From Bactrocera neohumeralis (taxonomy: Eukaryota > Arthropoda > Insecta > Diptera > Tephritidae): 64,000 bases of DNA. Positions 24,301 through 36,000 of the stretch are shown here, in pieces. The position numbers were made by a program, and so were the translations under genes. A model generated the notes under the pieces. It saw only the letters and a program-made list of their open reading frames with translations, searched no databases and was not told where the DNA came from. Position 1 is the stretch's first letter. Each line of letters starts with the position of its first letter. The stretch is from the NCBI RefSeq assembly GCF_024586455.1, contig NC_065922.1, positions 20,456,089-20,520,088 of the forward strand, in the 5' to 3' direction.

Positions 24301-25228
24301 TATAGCTAATAAGGTCGAGTGAAAATTTCAAACCGTTCGGTCCAGCTGCTTTAGAGGAATTTCCTTCTCCGACTCTGTAAACAGAAGCATGTTTAAAGGT
24401 ACGGAACACCGAAATATTTTCTAAGCTACTTCACTCAATATGAACACACTTTATTTCAAATTTTTTTTTTGGAGTTTTCATGATATAAAGAGAAATCCGA
24501 GAACAATTGCTTAATTTCTATCAGAAGAATCGCTCAAAGGCCAGAGACTCAAGAACTCAACTTAATAACAATTTTTATTTGAAAAAAAGGGTCTTAATTG
24601 GCGACGAATATTAAACTTTATTTCGGGAGGTGCGTTTTGTACTTTTAAACTAAAAACAAAAACTTTTTTTTTTGACATATATCGAATATATTGTATTTGC
24701 GAATATTCTCCGAAATTATTTTTGAAGTTGACCCAAATAAATTCGGAGTTAAGAACGGATTTGTAAGAAATTTGAACTTAGTGTAAACGGTTCCGAAAAT
24801 TTCAAACGGTTTTTTTTTACAAAAGCTGCCTTTTAGCTCAGTGAGCACAATTTCCTAACCGAATTTCGATTTCAAATTTTCACATGACCTTCTTAGCTAT
24901 AATTGACAAGTAACGATTGTTGGAATAAGATTTTCGATTTTTTATGCCACTTTGTGGTATAATAATTCTTTAGAAAAAACTTCTTTTTTAGAAAGACGCC
25001 ATTTTGTCGAAGATAAAAATGTTTACTAGTCCTTCGAGCATCACCGATATTCATATACATTTTCAATTTTATTTGATTTTAAATAGAAAGTTCTTTTTCA
25101 ACGTCAGGTACCTCTTTTCGGAGGTCCTTCTGGCGATCGGCTATGCGATCAAGAGCAGCCAAATTATTTTATTTATTTATTAATTAAAAACTCTTAATTC
25201 TTAATTAAAATCACAAAAACAAATATTT
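21313..25228. other. Extremely AT-rich intergenic DNA
   Basis: Long A/T runs to about 22440 may continue the degenerate tandem region. After that comes ordinary AT-rich sequence with TACATA-type runs. No reading frame, RNA gene or transposon protein was recognised. Confidence 0.45.
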
Positions 25229-25229
25229 T

Positions 25230-25326
25230 TATTTTCGTCATCATGCCGTTTGCCGTTTTGGGTGTAATCTCCAGTTCACCACCGCACAAAATACTTGTAA
25301 TTAAACGCTAGCTTTGCGATGAATAT
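25230..25326 (-). pseudogene. Decayed duplicate of part of hang exon 7
   Basis: About 90 bp align with hang exon 7 at 34065-34160 on the same strand. The string GGTGTAATCTCCAGTTCACC is identical, and the flanks match at roughly 70-75%, including a shared CGCTAGC. The source encodes the linker before the finger that begins CTICGQ. The duplicate has lost its frame, lies about 6 kb beyond the hang stop codon, and is surrounded by AT-rich DNA. Confidence 0.7.
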
Positions 25327-27040
25327 TGAGTAATGCCATTTGAAGGTCATACATATTCATATATTATGTGAATCAGCTCTAATAAATATTGCGAGCAATA
25401 TTTTCTATTTTTTTTTAATATTTTTTTAATATTTTATAAAATTTTTATTAAGCTTTTTTTTAATTTTTTTTAATTTTTTTTATTTACTTTTTATTATTTT
25501 TTTTAATTTTATTTTTATTTTTTTAATATTTAATTAAATAGACTTAACTATATAGACTATTTCAAATGTAATCTAATAATGCATAACATTTTATTTAAAA
25601 TATTTACTAACAATTTCTTTAAAAAATATAAAGCTAATCCTACACAAAAAAATAATTTCAAGCAAATTTTATTACTTTAACATAGAAAATAAAGCCAAAA
25701 AGCAATTAAATTAAATAAATATTAAATTTAAATTTTTATAAATTAATTTTAAATAAACAAAAAATTTATATAAAATTTAATTTGCTTCCAAAATGTTTTT
25801 CCTTTGCATAAAAACATTCAAACAACAAAAAATCTTCCAAAAAATTTATAAAAAATGAAATTAACGAAATAAGGTATTATGTAATAAATGTTTGTATAAA
25901 AGCATAAGTAGAGACTCATTTATAGGTTGCTGTTAGAGAATTGAAATTGCGTGTCGTACATACACACACACAGAAACACACACACGCATCAATACATACA
26001 TATGTAGATGTGACGAGGTACAAAACTGATGATATGAAATTGTAACACCAATCTTTTGAAGGGAAACGTATGCAATGCAATGCAATGTTTTGAAAGCGAA
26101 GACATTGAAAAATAAAACCAAAAACAATAGCTAAATTTAATTTACTTAAATTATAAAAAATATAAAATAAAAAAATTAAAACAAAAAAATTTAAATTAAA
26201 AAAAAAACTAAATTGAAATTAAAAAAAAACTTAAATAAAATTAAAAAAAAACTAAATTGAAATTAAAAAAAAAAAAACTAAAATAAAATTAAGTAAAATT
26301 AAGAAAAAAAATACAACAAAAAATATAATTTCCATAATAAATGTGTTAAACTTAAGAAATAATGCAACAAAACACTCGTGTATCTTACTAAAACTTAAAT
26401 GTGTATGTGTGTGCATAAATAACTGTTGTTATAGGGCGTGTAATTAAAAGTAAATTTACAACAATAATATTACTACTATTATTAATATTATGCTAATTAA
26501 AATAATGTATGCAATAAAACAAACAACAACAACAAATACAACTTTAGGTACTTGTAAATTAACTGTGTACTCGTATTGACAAAAACAACAAAACAAAAAC
26601 AAACAACTTTTTAAATACAATACATGCATAACGGTATAAAATTACATATATGTACTACGAATATCAATAAATTCAATTTGAATGGCAAATAAAGACAAAA
26701 TCACTTTTCATTGTTTTATAAAATAGCTTATAACAGTAAGTGAAAGGTAACGTATTTTGAATGGATTATTGTAAAGCTTTCTTCTGATTATTCTTTCCTT
26801 CCTTTTATGTTTCCTACAAGTAAGGAGAGAACTGGTCACAGCCATATAAATATTTTAAATATTTTATTCTCGGATTTAGACGAGATTTTGCCAAATATCC
26901 TTCTACCCTTTATTTCCTCTTTCTCTTGCCCTTACTGTTCTTTCTCTCACTTATCTATTTGCTCTAATATATAATAATCAGTTCTTGAACACAATTTGTT
27001 TGCCAGGAATCTTCGAAACCTCACTAAACAATTTTACGAT
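25327..27040. other. AT-rich intergenic DNA with T-run and A-run blocks
   Basis: T-rich runs at 25400-25530 and A-rich runs at 26150-26330 (repeats of AAACTAAATTGAAATTAAAA) face each other and could form a loose long-range inverted pairing. No gene recognised. Confidence 0.4.
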
Positions 27041-27044
27041 TACA

Positions 27045-27262
27045 TAGACATCTTAATTGGTAAATATGTATACCACAAATGAACGTTGGAGACCCTATAA
27101 AATATATTCAATACAGGTACATAAAAATGATCAACATGATGAACTGAGTCGAATTAGCCATCTCCATCTGTCTGCTCGTCTGTCTATACTGTCTATATTT
27201 ATACTCTTTTATATAATAAGAAATGCACCTGTGAAGGGTATTATGGCTTTGGTGAAACCTGA
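27045..27262 (-). repeat. Short deletion form of the 154-bp-unit repeat family
   Basis: It carries the two outer parts of the family: CGTTGGAGACCCTATAAA and GATCAACATGATGAACTGAG on the left, and TGCACCTGTGAAGGGTATTA on the right. The internal 154-bp repeats are missing. Orientation is the same as the 42.9 and 51.8 kb copies. Confidence 0.65.
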
Positions 27263-27293
27263 ATTTAACTTTTTTCATGAACATAACGTTTGT

Positions 27294-27446
27294 CAGCACA
27301 ACCCTGGGGAGGGATGTTCTTAGGCTACCCAGAGGATACTTGATCAAAGACCAGAAGTCGTGGGCTGCTTGAGCCATTTGTAAAAGAATCGTTTGTGGCC
27401 ATTCCCAAGTGAACTTCTACGCATGACGCCATCCTCCAACAACCGC
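27294..27446 (+). repeat. Dispersed repeat, copy B (partner at 17.3 kb)
   Basis: See the 17283-17490 copy: same orientation, same order of shared strings, minus two short inserts. It is followed at once by an RTE fragment. Confidence 0.75.
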
Positions 27447-27465
27447 GCCATTAAGTCTGCTTCCT

Positions 27466-27532
27466 GGATAAGGAAGCTAAGCAAATGGGTCAGGTAGTGA
27501 CGTCCCACGTCACTGTCGACAACGACCGGTGT
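27466..27532 (+). mobile_element. RTE-like fragment with internal deletion
   Basis: GCAAATGGGTCAGGTAGTGA, then CGTCCCACGTCACTGTCGAC. Both strings occur in the RTE copy at 63.7-63.8 kb, where about 70 bp separate them. Confidence 0.55.
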
Positions 27533-28019
27533 GTTTAACGTGAGTACCTGCTGACGACAGCCTTACCCCACGGCGCTCAAAAGCACAGCGGATCAAATCA
27601 ATGCGTTGATCAGCGCCCTGAGAATGCTAGGCATTTTCAGTACCAATTGGCAGTGTGGAATGGACACACTAACCACCTTGGTCGGGTTCGAGGCCCATCT
27701 AAAACCTCTGCCGTGCTTTGGGTCCGGCACCCGGTTGCAATGCAACTCCACATTCAACGGACAAAGTCAGTTATTTCTGCATTTGGGTTTTAACGACAAC
27801 CACCACGATACCCCCGAGGAGCCAGTCCGCATGAGCAGGTTAGAGTAAACTCCAAGAGCTTCTGCTCCCCGTTGTACCAGAATTAGGTCTTCGGTCAGAC
27901 CTCGTAGCCGAAGCTGCTACCAGTTGAGCTTCCATACGGCTCTGGACTAGTGGCCAGGGGTTGGACCCCATATAGACATCACTTACGCGCACCACTCATA
28001 TAAAAATTAATCCTAATTC

Positions 28020-28460
28020 CCAGCTAACCGCCTTCGCTGCTTAAACAATTAACGCGCAAACGACCCTAAATGTTCGGTATTCCGACTAGTAGAGATCACA
28101 CCACTAACATCTAATCGTCCATCAGTCCAGCTAATCCCCATACCACCCAAATCCCTAATGTCCGAGTAGATCGGGCATTCTGCAATTAAATGCGACCAAT
28201 TTTCTACCCCCGCCCCATAAAAACACCCCGACCTATCCGATAGGTGCCTCTGATGCAAAAATACATTCAGAGGCCCATGCCACGTAAGTAGAAAACCCAG
28301 ACTCAGATAAAACCGAACCCAGCGTCCTGAATGTACTCGTACGTCACTCGGCCGTTAGGACTATTGTCCCAACGTTCTTGCCACCTACACCTAACCCTAT
28401 CATCCAAAAGCCTCTTGCTCCCTAAATATCCCTCCCTCTCCACATCATCGTGGGAAATCC
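28020..28460 (-). mobile_element. Non-LTR retrotransposon C-terminal fragment
   Basis: Minus-strand frames give WQERWDNSPNGRVTYEYIQ, then FCIRGTYRI and MHQRHLSDRSGCFYGAGVEN, WSHLIAECPIYSDIRDLGG. This is the Cys/His motif region after the reverse transcriptase in I/R1-type elements (WQ.RWD...GR.T and C..G..E...H....CP.Y...R). Frameshifts are present. Confidence 0.72.
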
Positions 28461-28472
28461 AGTCATTCCGCA

Positions 28473-29095
28473 GCGTCACTGTCGACAGTCATAACTTCGA
28501 AGTCGTAGATAATTTCGTCTATCTTGGAACCAGTATCAACACCAACAACAATGTCAGCCTGGAAATCCAACGCAGAATGAAATGAATGAAAGAATGAATG
28601 AAAGAAATCTTGGCAACAGTTGCTACTTTGGAGAAGCAAAGTCCTCTCTCGACGAGCAAAGACCAAACTCGGCAAGTCACTCATAATCCCCGTCCTGCTA
28701 TATAGTGCAGAGGCATGGACGATGACAACAACTGATGAGTCGACGTCACGAGTTTTCAAGAGAAAGGTTCTGCGAAAGATTTATGGTTCTTTTCGCGTTG
28801 GCCACGGCGAATATCGCATTCGCGATGAACGATGAGCTGTATAGGATATACGACGACATTCGCATAGTTCAGTGAATCAGTGACTAAAAAGACAGTGGCT
28901 ACGCTGGTTAAGTCATGTTGTCTGCATGGAGAAAACACTTCAGATCTGCAGTTTTTTGACGCAGTACCCGTAGGGGGAAGCAGAGGAAGAGGAAAATCTC
29001 CACTCCAACTCCCAAACAGAGAAAAGGGAGAACGACTGAGTGTTGTAAACTCCGCTATAACAGCGTAAGCGGTAGACAATACAGAAGAAGAAGCT
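28473..29095 (+). mobile_element. RTE-like retrotransposon 3' part
   Basis: Frames encode VDSHNFEVVDNFVYLGTSIN, SRRAKTKLGKSLIIPVLLYS, AEAWTMTTTDESTSRVFKRK, VLRKIYGSFRVGHGEYRIR and VFDAVP.GGSRGRGKSPLQ. The copy ends in CAGAAGAAGAAG at about 29085. One unusual insertion duplicates GAATGAATGAAAG near 28575. It is the longest 3' copy in the window and still has frameshifts. Confidence 0.8.
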
Positions 29096-29309
29096 GATCC
29101 ATATAAAATAAATGAAAAATCCAAATTATCTGTTGAGTAACACACACCCTTGCTTTGTTTGTCCAAACTATATATAGTAAAACTGCTACTGATGTTGTTT
29201 GGTCCACTTTGCTGGACGACACCTACATATGCAACTCCTTAAGCTATTTAAAGTGAGCGATGTCATTTTAGATGCCTGGAACTCAAAAACTATTGGAGAT
29301 ATCAATTTT

Positions 29310-29640
29310 AATTTTTAGTATGTTGTTGTTGTAACGGCTATCTAGTCCTCGTTAGGGTAGTAAGGTTCAGATAAGTTGTATTCGAGGTCATCCAACGGTA
29401 GTGGAAGTAAACGTGCTGTTTCGACGGGGTGGGACCATAGGGAGAGGGGTGTCACCTGTGTAGGGTTAGCTGGGCATGCAAAGAGGTTGTTAGGGACATG
29501 CGGGGACTCGTTGCACGCTAGACATATATTTGGTATATCGGGGTCGATTCTGGATAGGTAGTAGTTTAACCTGCTACAGTATCCAGAATGAAGTTGTGCA
29601 AAGGTTGACTCCAAGTACACCATTCACTGAGAGGGAGTTG
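29310..29640 (-). mobile_element. jockey-like retrotransposon 3' end with (CAA)n tail
   Basis: The minus-strand frame reads FAQLHSGYCSRLNYYLSRID, then DIPNICLACNESPHVPNNLF, ACPANPTQVTPLSLWSHP and VETARLLPLPLDDLEYNL, the C-terminus of jockey-clade reverse-transcriptase proteins. After the stop it ends with CGTTACAACAACAACATAC, a (CAA)n tail that resembles the short (CAA)n repeat family elsewhere in the window. Confidence 0.78.
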
Positions 29641-30300
29641 TTGAAGGTGCTAGGTATAAATGCTGTAAATGCCGGTCAGTGCATGTCTGAAGTTAGTTAC
29701 GTCCGAAGATTGATCGACGTATTGTCTTATGTCATCGACACAGTTAAAGAAGAACCTCTTGATGTTCCTAGGAGGCGGTTCCACTGCAAGGAGGCGAGGA
29801 GCACGGATGGTTTCAACGAAAACAGGCCAAAAGGATCATCCGCGTTTCACTGCATTCAGGCGATTCAATATTGGCGCGGCGTTGTTAAGGACCGGTCGGC
29901 CGATTGCCTTTTTTTTAAGTAGAGAGGAGCATCAAAAGACCGAGTGTGGAACTTTAACCAGCAAAGCCTAACCTACTCCCAACTCCAGGTCATCTGTCGA
30001 TCCACGAATGGATGTCCGATATCAGTCGTCAGTCCACTGTCCTTTAAGTGAGATTTGCTACCGCTGCTGCCATATTGTTAAGCTTTTGGCTAACTCTTCT
30101 CTTCTGGCTCATATCCCTTCCGTTCCGTTCGTATTCGTCACCCTGGATATTAATGGGCGTCATGCTGCCCGATTGCCTTGTATTACTGTGATCAAATTGA
30201 AAGGTGAAGGTTTATACTACGCGTGTTTTTCAAATCGGTAAATTTTTTTTCTGTAAATTGGTATTCGTTGGTCTTATTTATAATTTCCGTCAAAATATTC
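29641..30300. other. Intergenic DNA with an unidentified 130-codon frame
   Basis: A plus-strand frame (29530-29922) overlaps the jockey fragment and shows no motif I recognise. It is probably transposon-derived noise. GC content is higher than in the surroundings, which suggests another inserted element. Confidence 0.3.
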
Positions 30301-30363
30301 ATTAGTATTTTCGTTTTGTAGGCTCTAAAAGTAAATTTTTCGATCTTTACTATGTCTGAATTT

Positions 30364-30700
30364 ATTGAACAAAGAAGTGCGATAATGCACCATCTCATAT
30401 CCTTCGTGTTCATTTCGTCATATTTTCAACTAATATCGTGCCGCAACCACCGCATTCGCCTGATTTACCTTCGTGTAACTTCTGGCTATTCAGCAAATTC
30501 ACAGGACCACTCCGAGGACACGTAAGCGGTAGACTCAATTAAGGATATAGTAAAAGCTGAATCGAAGAAGGCTCTGATGGCCATCACGACGGTGGATTTT
30601 TCCAATTGCTATGATGACTGGAAAATTCCTTGGTATAAGTGTATTGCAAAGGGAAGGGATTACTTTGAAGGAGAAATCGACAAAAATTTTAAATAATTTT
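30364..30700 (+). mobile_element. mariner transposase C-terminal remnant (copy 3)
   Basis: Plus-strand frames read PQPPHSPDLPSCNFWLFSKF, then TGPLRGH, VDSIKDIVKAESKKALMAI and DFSNCYDDWKIPWYKCIAKG, DYFEGEI. This is a mariner C-terminus with the third catalytic Asp kept. It resembles a different subfamily from copies 1 and 2, because it ends in WYKCIA..DYFEG. Confidence 0.8.
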
Positions 30701-31392
30701 TTCATAAATATTTATTGAATTAAATTTTGCTTGAATTCATGTGTTTACAGTTGAAGCCTTATAACTAGTTTGTATTTGTAAGAGTGTTACTAAAACTAAA
30801 ACTAATTTATATTTCTATAGTATATATTTATTTATTTTATTAATTGTGTTGAATAATAAAAGCAAAGAAAAAATTAAAGAAATAAATAAACACATTAACA
30901 GTTACATTATGCACGCATTTATGTATATTCATTTAGAATCGAAGAAAGAAAAATAAAGTGAAAATAAAAATTATTTACTTATTTCCTGATTTTTGGAAAT
31001 GTTTGCGATTCCCTGCAACGCTGCAGCACATTTTAGGTTATGTATGCATATGTATGTACTATATATTTCGTATTCAATTCATTACATACATACAAACATG
31101 TATATGTATTTGTAGTAAAAGCCGTTATTGGTGGTTTCACATTGTTTGTCGTTCATTCACCATGCGAAATCTAACTGAGCAGGAATATCTTAAATTATTA
31201 TTTTATATATACGTATGTATGTACATATATATAGGTATATTATATTATTTTAGTTTAATACATACATACGCAGTGTATTATTGCTGTATTGTTAAGGTTT
31301 ACAGTTATTATTACAAAAAGTTTGCATACATACTTCTCCTAATTGCAACAACAATTCATAAGCAACACAAACTCTTCATTTTTTTTTTTGAA

Positions 31393-31398
31393 TTTAAT
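31393..31398 (-). terminator. Candidate poly(A) signal of hang
   Basis: On the minus strand ATTAAA lies about 218 nt after the stop codon. A canonical AATAAA also occurs further downstream near 30830, so a longer 3' UTR is possible. Confidence 0.3.
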
Positions 31399-31615
31399 AG
31401 AATAAAACATTAATTAAATAAATTAGGCAGTAACTCACTAAAGTGTTTATGAGCGGCGCTCGTAGGCGCTGCCGAATAATAATAAAATAAAAGTAATAAC
31501 TAGAAAAAAATTTAACGGCATTTCTGTTATGTGACAGTAGTAAAAACAACAACAAAGATATTACTTAGCATTGGCAGGTAGCGAGTGTTGCGGCAGCGGC
31601 GGCGTTACGTCACGA

Positions 31616-33007
31616 CTACACCGCCACCACGTCGCTGCTGCTGCTGCGGCTCGACTTGTTGCCCGTCTTTGGCTTGATTTCGGTTAGCGACACCGAGCCG
31701 GGTCCGTTAAGGAAATGCATTTTCACATGCTTCTGCAGCTCCTGTTGCGAATCGAAGAAGACGCGACAGAGATCGCAGGAAAAGCGTGCTTTCGGCGCCG
31801 GTGCCGGTGTCTTCGATGCCTGCGATGAGCTATCGCCGCTCTCCGCATCACTGTCATCATCCGAATCATTGTCGTTATCATCATCATCGTCATCCTCATC
31901 ATACGACGGCGATGAGTCTTCGGTTGTATCTGTCGATATGCGATTCGGTTCGATGGTGACTTGTGTTGCGGCCGGTGGCACGCGCGTATAACTGCGACCA
32001 TTTGGTGCGGTAATCGTGCGATCATTGGAGTCTTCTTCATTATCGATATCAACGTCATCGCCTTCGTCTACATCTTCCGCACCGTCTTCGGCATCATCGG
32101 CGTCATCCTCATCCGCTTCCGCCACCTCACCGTCGGTCTGCTCATTCATAGCCGCTGGCATAACCTCATATTCTTCATCCTCGTCCGCGTCTGCGTCTGC
32201 ATCCTCTTCGGAAGCATCCTCATCGACTTCGTCATCTGTGTCCATACCGGGACGACGCGCCGCACTAACACCATGGTGTGCCGATTCATCCTCTTCTACT
32301 TCACCATCCACCTCACCGCCAACATCCTCCTCTTCGGACTCCTCATCCTCCCCCTTAAGCACACCGTCATGCAAGTCTTCCTTCTCCTCATCGCTGTCAT
32401 GCTCTTGCTTCACCTTCACCTTCACCTCACCATCACTCATTTTAATAGTCATCGGCGCCACCACACCCGCGGTCGTCGCTGGTTTTGGCTTCACCGCACG
32501 ATTCTGATTCTGATCATGCGTCTGATCCTCCACCGGCACGATCTCCTTCTCCTTCAGGTGATTGTGTATGTGATTGATCAGCTTCTCTTTGCGCGAAACA
32601 TAGGCACCGCACAGGTCACAGCCCCACTGGAAGGGTCCAAATGGTTTGGTGACGCGCGCATCGTTCACTTTGTGTGTGATCCATTCGTGCTTCGTATCGA
32701 ATTTCTCCTGGCAGCGACGACATTGCAAATATGGATCGACGTTGATTTTCGGCGGCACCGGCAAGTTGCCGATTTCCTCTTTATGCAATTCGTAGATGTG
32801 ACGACGCAGGTTGTTGTTGCTGATGAAGGTGGACGGGCAGTATTCGCATTTAAGTTCGCGTTTGCGTTTCTGGGATTTTGAAGAGTGATGATGGGGATTG
32901 GGCATAAGGCCCACCGCTTGTAATCCCGGTGGATGTTGATGGTTGATCTGGATCTGTGATAAGTGGTTCGCTGCTGCATTGGCTGAAAGATCCCCGTCGG
33001 CTTGGTT
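31616..33007 (-). CDS. hang: hang exon 8: last four fingers and acidic C-terminus
   Basis: Starts after CCCCATAG with NQADGDLSANAAANHL. The fingers begin CEYCPSTF, CRRCQEKF (second His replaced or shifted) and CDLCGAYV. A run of about 180 residues dominated by Asp/Glu follows (about 32420-31850), then a last finger CDLCRVFF and a Ser-rich end with TAG. The biased composition leaves 163- and 306-codon open frames on the opposite strand, which I regard as shadows. Confidence 0.9.
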   Translation of the reverse strand, partial: NQADGDLSANAAANHLSQIQINHQHPPGLQAVGLMPNPHHHSSKSQKRKRELKCEYCPSTFISNNNLRRHIYELHKEEIGNLPVPPKINVDPYLQCRRCQEKFDTKHEWITHKVNDARVTKPFGPFQWGCDLCGAYVSRKEKLINHIHNHLKEKEIVPVEDQTHDQNQNRAVKPKPATTAGVVAPMTIKMSDGEVKVKVKQEHDSDEEKEDLHDGVLKGEDEESEEEDVGGEVDGEVEEDESAHHGVSAARRPGMDTDDEVDEDASEEDADADADEDEEYEVMPAAMNEQTDGEVAEADEDDADDAEDGAEDVDEGDDVDIDNEEDSNDRTITAPNGRSYTRVPPAATQVTIEPNRISTDTTEDSSPSYDEDDDDDDNDNDSDDDSDAESGDSSSQASKTPAPAPKARFSCDLCRVFFDSQQELQKHVKMHFLNGPGSVSLTEIKPKTGNKSSRSSSSDVVAV

Positions 33008-36000
33008 CTATGGGGGTAAGTAAAATTAGTACGGATATTCATGGCTGGTTTAAATACAATTTAATTTATATTTATTTTTGTGACTGGTGCGGAGGACGCG
33101 GCTTGAAATGCTAAAATGCCGAGTTGTAAATTTTGATGACTAAACACTGTTGCATAAATTTGTATGCGGTTTCGGTTGCGATTGGGGGTACGCTGTGTAG
33201 ATTGGAACACAAGAACTATCTAAATTTCGAACGTTTTTGTTGTAATATTTGTAGAAAAGGCAAGACTATGTAACCAAAGAAACAATTTCCATCCAAAAAT
33301 AGTTTCCACCCACTTGTTAATTGCCATGTTTCTCTATTCCTCTTCTCGGTCTTAATAGCTATCGATCTCTCCCCGTTTGTATGCGAATCTCTTTGCTTCT
33401 CACTTCATTAAAAATCAATACATTGCTCTTTATCTCTCCCTATATATCTTACATGCTCTTCTTCCCACTCTCTCTTTCCGCTCTCCCTCTCCCTTGTTCC
33501 CCTCTCACTCTCGTTCCCCTCTCACTCTCCTTCCTGTCTCTCTCTTCTTCCTCTATCTCTCTCTCCTCCCTCTCTCTGTGCTACTTCTTTATCACTCCCC
33601 TCTCACTCTCCCTTCCCTCCCACCATTTCCTCCCTCCCTATTTCCTCTTCATCTCTTTAATATGTCTGCCCCACGAGCCTCAACCGTCAATACGCATTCT
33701 ATTTTGCATATATTTTTTTGTGAAACACTAGAATTTCGAACACCAAAACAATGGGACATTTTGCTTCCAGCCTCACTGCACTAGCCCAAAAGCTCACCTG
33801 TTTGCTATCACCTCTGAAATGCCATTTACGATGCACTTTAAGTGCAGTCATTTGTGTAAATGTTTTATTACACAAATCGCAGGCGTATTCGCCATTATCA
33901 TTCACCCGATCCAAATAGAATTGATTCGGATCCGCTGGGCCAGTATCAAACATGGCCGCCAACGGATTATCCGTATACAATTCCATTTCATGCATTTGTA
34001 TGTGTTTGGCGAACAATTCCTGATCGGTGAAACGCTGCCCACATATGGTACAAGCCACTTCGGGTAGCTTAATCTTCATGCCACTGGCCGGTATCGGTGT
34101 AATCTCCAGTTCACCACCACCCAAAGCACTTGTCGTTATTACACCGCTAGCATCGTGTGATGCGTCATCATCGTCATCGCCCGTTTTATGCTTGTAAATA
34201 GGTGGCGGTCCAGCGCTTTCGGCGACAGCGCCCGATGCGTTGATCGGTTTGCGATTACAGGTCGGTATGTGATTCTCCAGCATCTGACTATCGAAAAAGA
34301 CCTTCTTGCAGAGCACACATTCCGAAGGTTCGGGGAATTGTGGATGCTTCTTGTAGCGATGCACCTGCAAATTGGAAACGGTGTAAAAGCACGTGAGTAA
34401 ATATTATTTGTTCGATATTTTCGTAGACACCTACCCATAAACTCTTGCGTCCGCTATAGACATTGCCGCAATCCTTGCAGGAATAGTCATTCGAATCGAA
34501 TTCGTCATGCGAATTTATGTGTATAGCCAACTTCTTGTTCGTATTGAAGTTCGATGGACAGTACTTGCACTGGTACCAGTAGAGCGGACCGCTCGTTGAG
34601 TTGTCCACTGTGCTGCGTTCGGCGCCCACACTACTCACCGGCGTCGACAAGCCCGAGCGATCAGCCGGATTCGCGGCCGTACCGACATCAGCGCCACCAG
34701 CACCGCCGGCCAAGCTGTCGTCGAAGGTCGTATCGGCTTGATCGGTGCCGCCGACAGCGCTACCGTGCACGGTCTTCTTGTGGTGCTGCAGCTGCGGCTC
34801 ACTGCGGTACACGATCGAACAAATATCACATTCAAATTGCTTCTCGATCATCTCGTCCTTCAGCAGTGTATTGTGTATCTTGAACATGTGCACCTTCAGG
34901 CCCTTCTCGTAAGCGAATTCCGCATCGCACAGCTTGCATTTGATAAACTGTACATTGCGTATTTGATGGTCGTTGAGCATGTGGAAACGATACGATTTCT
35001 TCGATGAGAAACGACGCTGACAGAGGCGACAGCGCATGCGCCGGAAACGTCGATCGGCTGCCTGTTCCAAGCTACGCTTGAATATCGCCTTCTGCACGGC
35101 GGTCTGATGTTGCATAGCCGGTGGCGTTGTGGATTTCGCCGGTGGCGCTGGTGTTATAGTTAGACCGCTCGGTGCCGATTTGCTGGCGCTTATCGCACCC
35201 GGTGTCAGCGAATTGTTCTGTGCCGCCGCACTATGTGAACGCATGTGATTGGAGAGTCCGATGTTGTTGCTGAAGACCGCATTGCAGATGGGGCACTCCT
35301 TCAGGCTGCTGTACATGTTGCCGCCGCTGCCACCGGAGCCAGTGCTGGTTGTCACGGCGGCACCCGTGTCTGTGCGCATTTTCTTTGCTGGATTTTCGCT
35401 GGAGTTCTCATCGTCGTCAGCTGCAGTTTTTGAGGTTAGAAACAAATTTTATTAGAAACTAATGAATAATAATATAAATTAACGTCTAAATAATTAAAAA
35501 TGTCAGAATTTTTTATTTGTAACTTTTTCCCGTTTTTCTTGCTTTTTTTTTTTGTTTCTTTTATTTTTGCAATATACCGTTATATGGCAGATAAGACAAG
35601 ATATAGCAACCGAGATTGACAGATTGAGTGGGTGGGTTAGGAGCTATTTTTCCAAATATTTTGAGATTTTGCCGCCTATAATTTTTTGTGGGCGTGGCAA
35701 TAATCTTATAACGACCATTTACAAAAACAATCAAACTCACTGTTCGTAATTACCACATCGAATTAAAATTCTAAAGCTAACACGGTTACCTTGTGCTGTT
35801 ACAAACAACCGTTATATGACGAAAAATATCCAAAAGGAGATTAGAACAATCTATTCCAACTCCGTTCCGACGACATCAACTGTCTAAATAACTGGAATGG
35901 ACAGGAATTCTTATCCGCCCTTACTTCAAAATGTTGTTTGCCGCTACAACAACAACAACTCTGTTACCTCTACGTAACCAAAGCCAACGCGGGATCTTTA

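Noticed and set aside
30958..31413. 151-codon Tyr/Ile-rich plus-strand frame
   Set aside because: Composition follows TACATA/TATGTA repeats and AT-rich DNA beyond the hang 3' end; no domain.
32016..32507. 163-codon Ser-rich plus-strand frame
   Set aside because: Complement of the Asp/Glu-rich stretch of hang. GAT/GAG/GAA codons read as Ser-rich on the other strand.
31961..32881. 306-codon open frame on the plus strand
   Set aside because: It is exactly antisense to the acidic and finger-coding part of hang exon 8. The peptide is hydrophobic nonsense caused by codon bias.
33321..33784. Two overlapping Leu/Ser/Pro-rich plus-strand frames
   Set aside because: Translations of a CT-rich simple repeat inside hang intron 7.
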